A DNA stretch of 64,000 nucleotides from Devosia marina (GTDB lineage: Bacteria; Pseudomonadota; Alphaproteobacteria; Rhizobiales; Devosiaceae). The stretch spans positions 1,488,001-1,552,000 of the forward strand of contig NZ_WQRF01000001.1 of the NCBI RefSeq assembly GCF_009758415.1. Direction: 5' to 3'. Positions 63,018-64,000 of this stretch are shown one piece after another. The translations under genes were made by a program, and so were the position numbers. Position 1 is the first letter of the stretch, and every line of letters starts with the position of its first letter. Under the pieces are notes generated by a model. The model had not been told where the DNA came from, searched no databases, and saw only the letters and a program-made list of their open reading frames with translations.

Positions 63018-63688
63018 GCACGCTGGTGGAAGTTCGAGATCTGGTTAAAACCTATGGGGAAGGCGATACGGCAACCCCTGTCCTCAAGGGTCTCAACCTG
63101 ACACTGGACACCGGAGAATTGGCGGCCCTGTTGGGCCCGTCGGGTTCTGGCAAGAGCACGCTGCTGACTATTCTGGGAACGCTTATGAAGCCGACATCGG
63201 GGCAGCACCTCATGCTGGACCAGGATCTGACCTCGGCAGATGATCGCGAACTCACCGAGTTTCGCAACCGCCACATCGGCTTCGTCTTCCAGTTCCATCA
63301 CTTGCTGCCCGATTTCACGGCCTTGGAGAACGTCATCTTTCCAACCGCTGTGAAGGCGGGGCGCGAAACCGCGGCAGCGCGGGCGCGTGGACGCGAATTG
63401 CTGGACCGGGTCGGGCTTGGCAACCGCATGGAATATCTGGCCACCCAGCTTTCTGGCGGACAGAAGCAGCGGGTGGCAATTGCGCGTGCACTGATGAACC
63501 AGCCCGAGCTGGTCCTTGCCGACGAGCCAACCGGAAATCTCGACAGGGAGTCGGCCACGCAAGTGATGGACCTGATCGGGGAAATCAATCGCCAGGAAGA
63601 GACCAGCTTTCTGATCTCGACTCATGACGAAAGGATCGCCGAAATCTGCCGCCGGCAGATCCGTGTGCTGGATGGCAGCGTAGGCTGA
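63014..63688 (+). CDS. ABC transporter ATP-binding protein (LolD/MacB-like)
   Basis: This is a 224-residue ATPase. Walker [10 protein letters not shown] is at residues 41-49, the signature LSGGQKQR near 151, Walker [12 protein letters not shown] near 171 and the switch His in STHDERI near 204. It belongs to the LolD/FtsE/MacB group and pairs with the FtsX-like permease just upstream (ATGA overlap). From 63689 to the end of the window no convincing gene is seen. Confidence 0.93.
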   Translation: MSTLVEVRDLVKTYGEGDTATPVLKGLNLTLDTGELAALLGPSGSGKSTLLTILGTLMKPTSGQHLMLDQDLTSADDRELTEFRNRHIGFVFQFHHLLPDFTALENVIFPTAVKAGRETAAARARGRELLDRVGLGNRMEYLATQLSGGQKQRVAIARALMNQPELVLADEPTGNLDRESATQVMDLIGEINRQEETSFLISTHDERIAEICRRQIRVLDGSVG

Positions 63689-64000
63689 ACCGTTCCGCAA
63701 CCAAGGGCTGTGACCGCGCCCAAGGGAAAGGGGGACGCTTGGCGCCAACTTGCCGACCGGCATTCCTCGCCGGCCGACCTCTGGCGGCGGGGTCATATTG
63801 TGAGATACCCATTTTCATTCTACTTTGGCCAATATCGGCCATCGGGGAGAACGAATATGACGAACAGTTCGTCAGCCAGCGACGTGCAGCCTTGGGAGAA
63901 CTACCCCTGCCGCACAACTCTCCTCGCTAGCGCCTCCAGCGGGGCCGGTAGCGGTCTGGCTGCGATTTAGAGTGCTTGCGGAGAGGCGGACACGCCGACA

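Noticed and set aside
63710-63970. Open frames on both strands after the LolD-like gene
   Set aside because: No ribosome site, low-complexity Ser/Gly/Arg content and no recognisable family; possibly the start of a gene outside the window cannot be excluded.

Overview
The window is about 62% GC and looks like a chromosomal accessory region of an alphaproteobacterium, probably Hyphomicrobiales (Devosia-like). This rests on gene families, gene arrangement and GntR/LacI operator styles; no rRNA, tRNA or housekeeping marker is present to fix the taxon. No CRISPR array was seen.

Bases 1-14600 are a catabolic region made of modules, each with its own GntR-family regulator and palindromic operator. 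Module A (1-7811) holds a YciI protein, a beta-hydroxyacid dehydrogenase, a COG3618-type lactonase, an RraA-type aldolase, a GntR regulator, a CaiB/BaiF CoA-transferase, a crotonase and a DUF5060/DUF4038 glycosidase; TTGTATNCAA-type sites lie in front of its transcription units. Module B (7945-10122) holds a second RraA protein, an RpiB/LacB-type isomerase and a FadR-type regulator, with a perfect 15-bp palindrome between the divergent genes. Module C (10112-14597) holds an aldehyde dehydrogenase, an iron alcohol dehydrogenase, an Ldh-family dehydrogenase and another GntR regulator, with a 12-bp palindrome. The substrates are not known.

Bases 14600-22660 start with an IS21 remnant, followed by a LacI-controlled sugar ABC importer operon (LacI, binding protein, two permeases, GH32-like hydrolase, MalK-type ATPase) with a 30-bp perfect palindrome upstream, then a decayed LysR gene. 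Bases 22730-28971 hold a three-gene cyclic-di-GMP operon (diguanylate cyclase, degenerate receiver protein, PAS-GGDEF-EAL protein) divergent from a chemoreceptor. Bases 29047-35218 hold a small DUF3606-like gene with an apparent 1-nt deletion, a tripartite tricarboxylate transporter (TctA/B/C) with a DapA-family protein, and a divergent Gfo/Idh/MocA oxidoreductase plus a fourth GntR regulator.

The most striking locus is 35491-51635. It has a type I secretion ATPase and membrane-fusion protein flanking a 677-residue RTX protein with an N-terminal membrane segment. Just upstream on the same strand is a giant (about 2868 aa) RTX protein carrying two animal-type haem peroxidase domains. A NarL-type sensor kinase and response regulator follow on the far side. 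The architecture recalls the bacterial Mn(II)-oxidising peroxidase MopA, so an exported Mn(II)- or phenol-oxidising peroxidase is the leading hypothesis.

Bases 51795-60440 hold a truncated IS3 element abutting a fragment of a sugar ABC ATPase, an operon for trehalose from glycogen (DUF2934, treZ, treY, then glgX), then an IS5-type remnant and a frameshifted HTH-like gene. The window ends with an adaptor/FtsX-like permease/LolD-like ATPase export operon (60710-63688); the last 310 bases hold no convincing gene.
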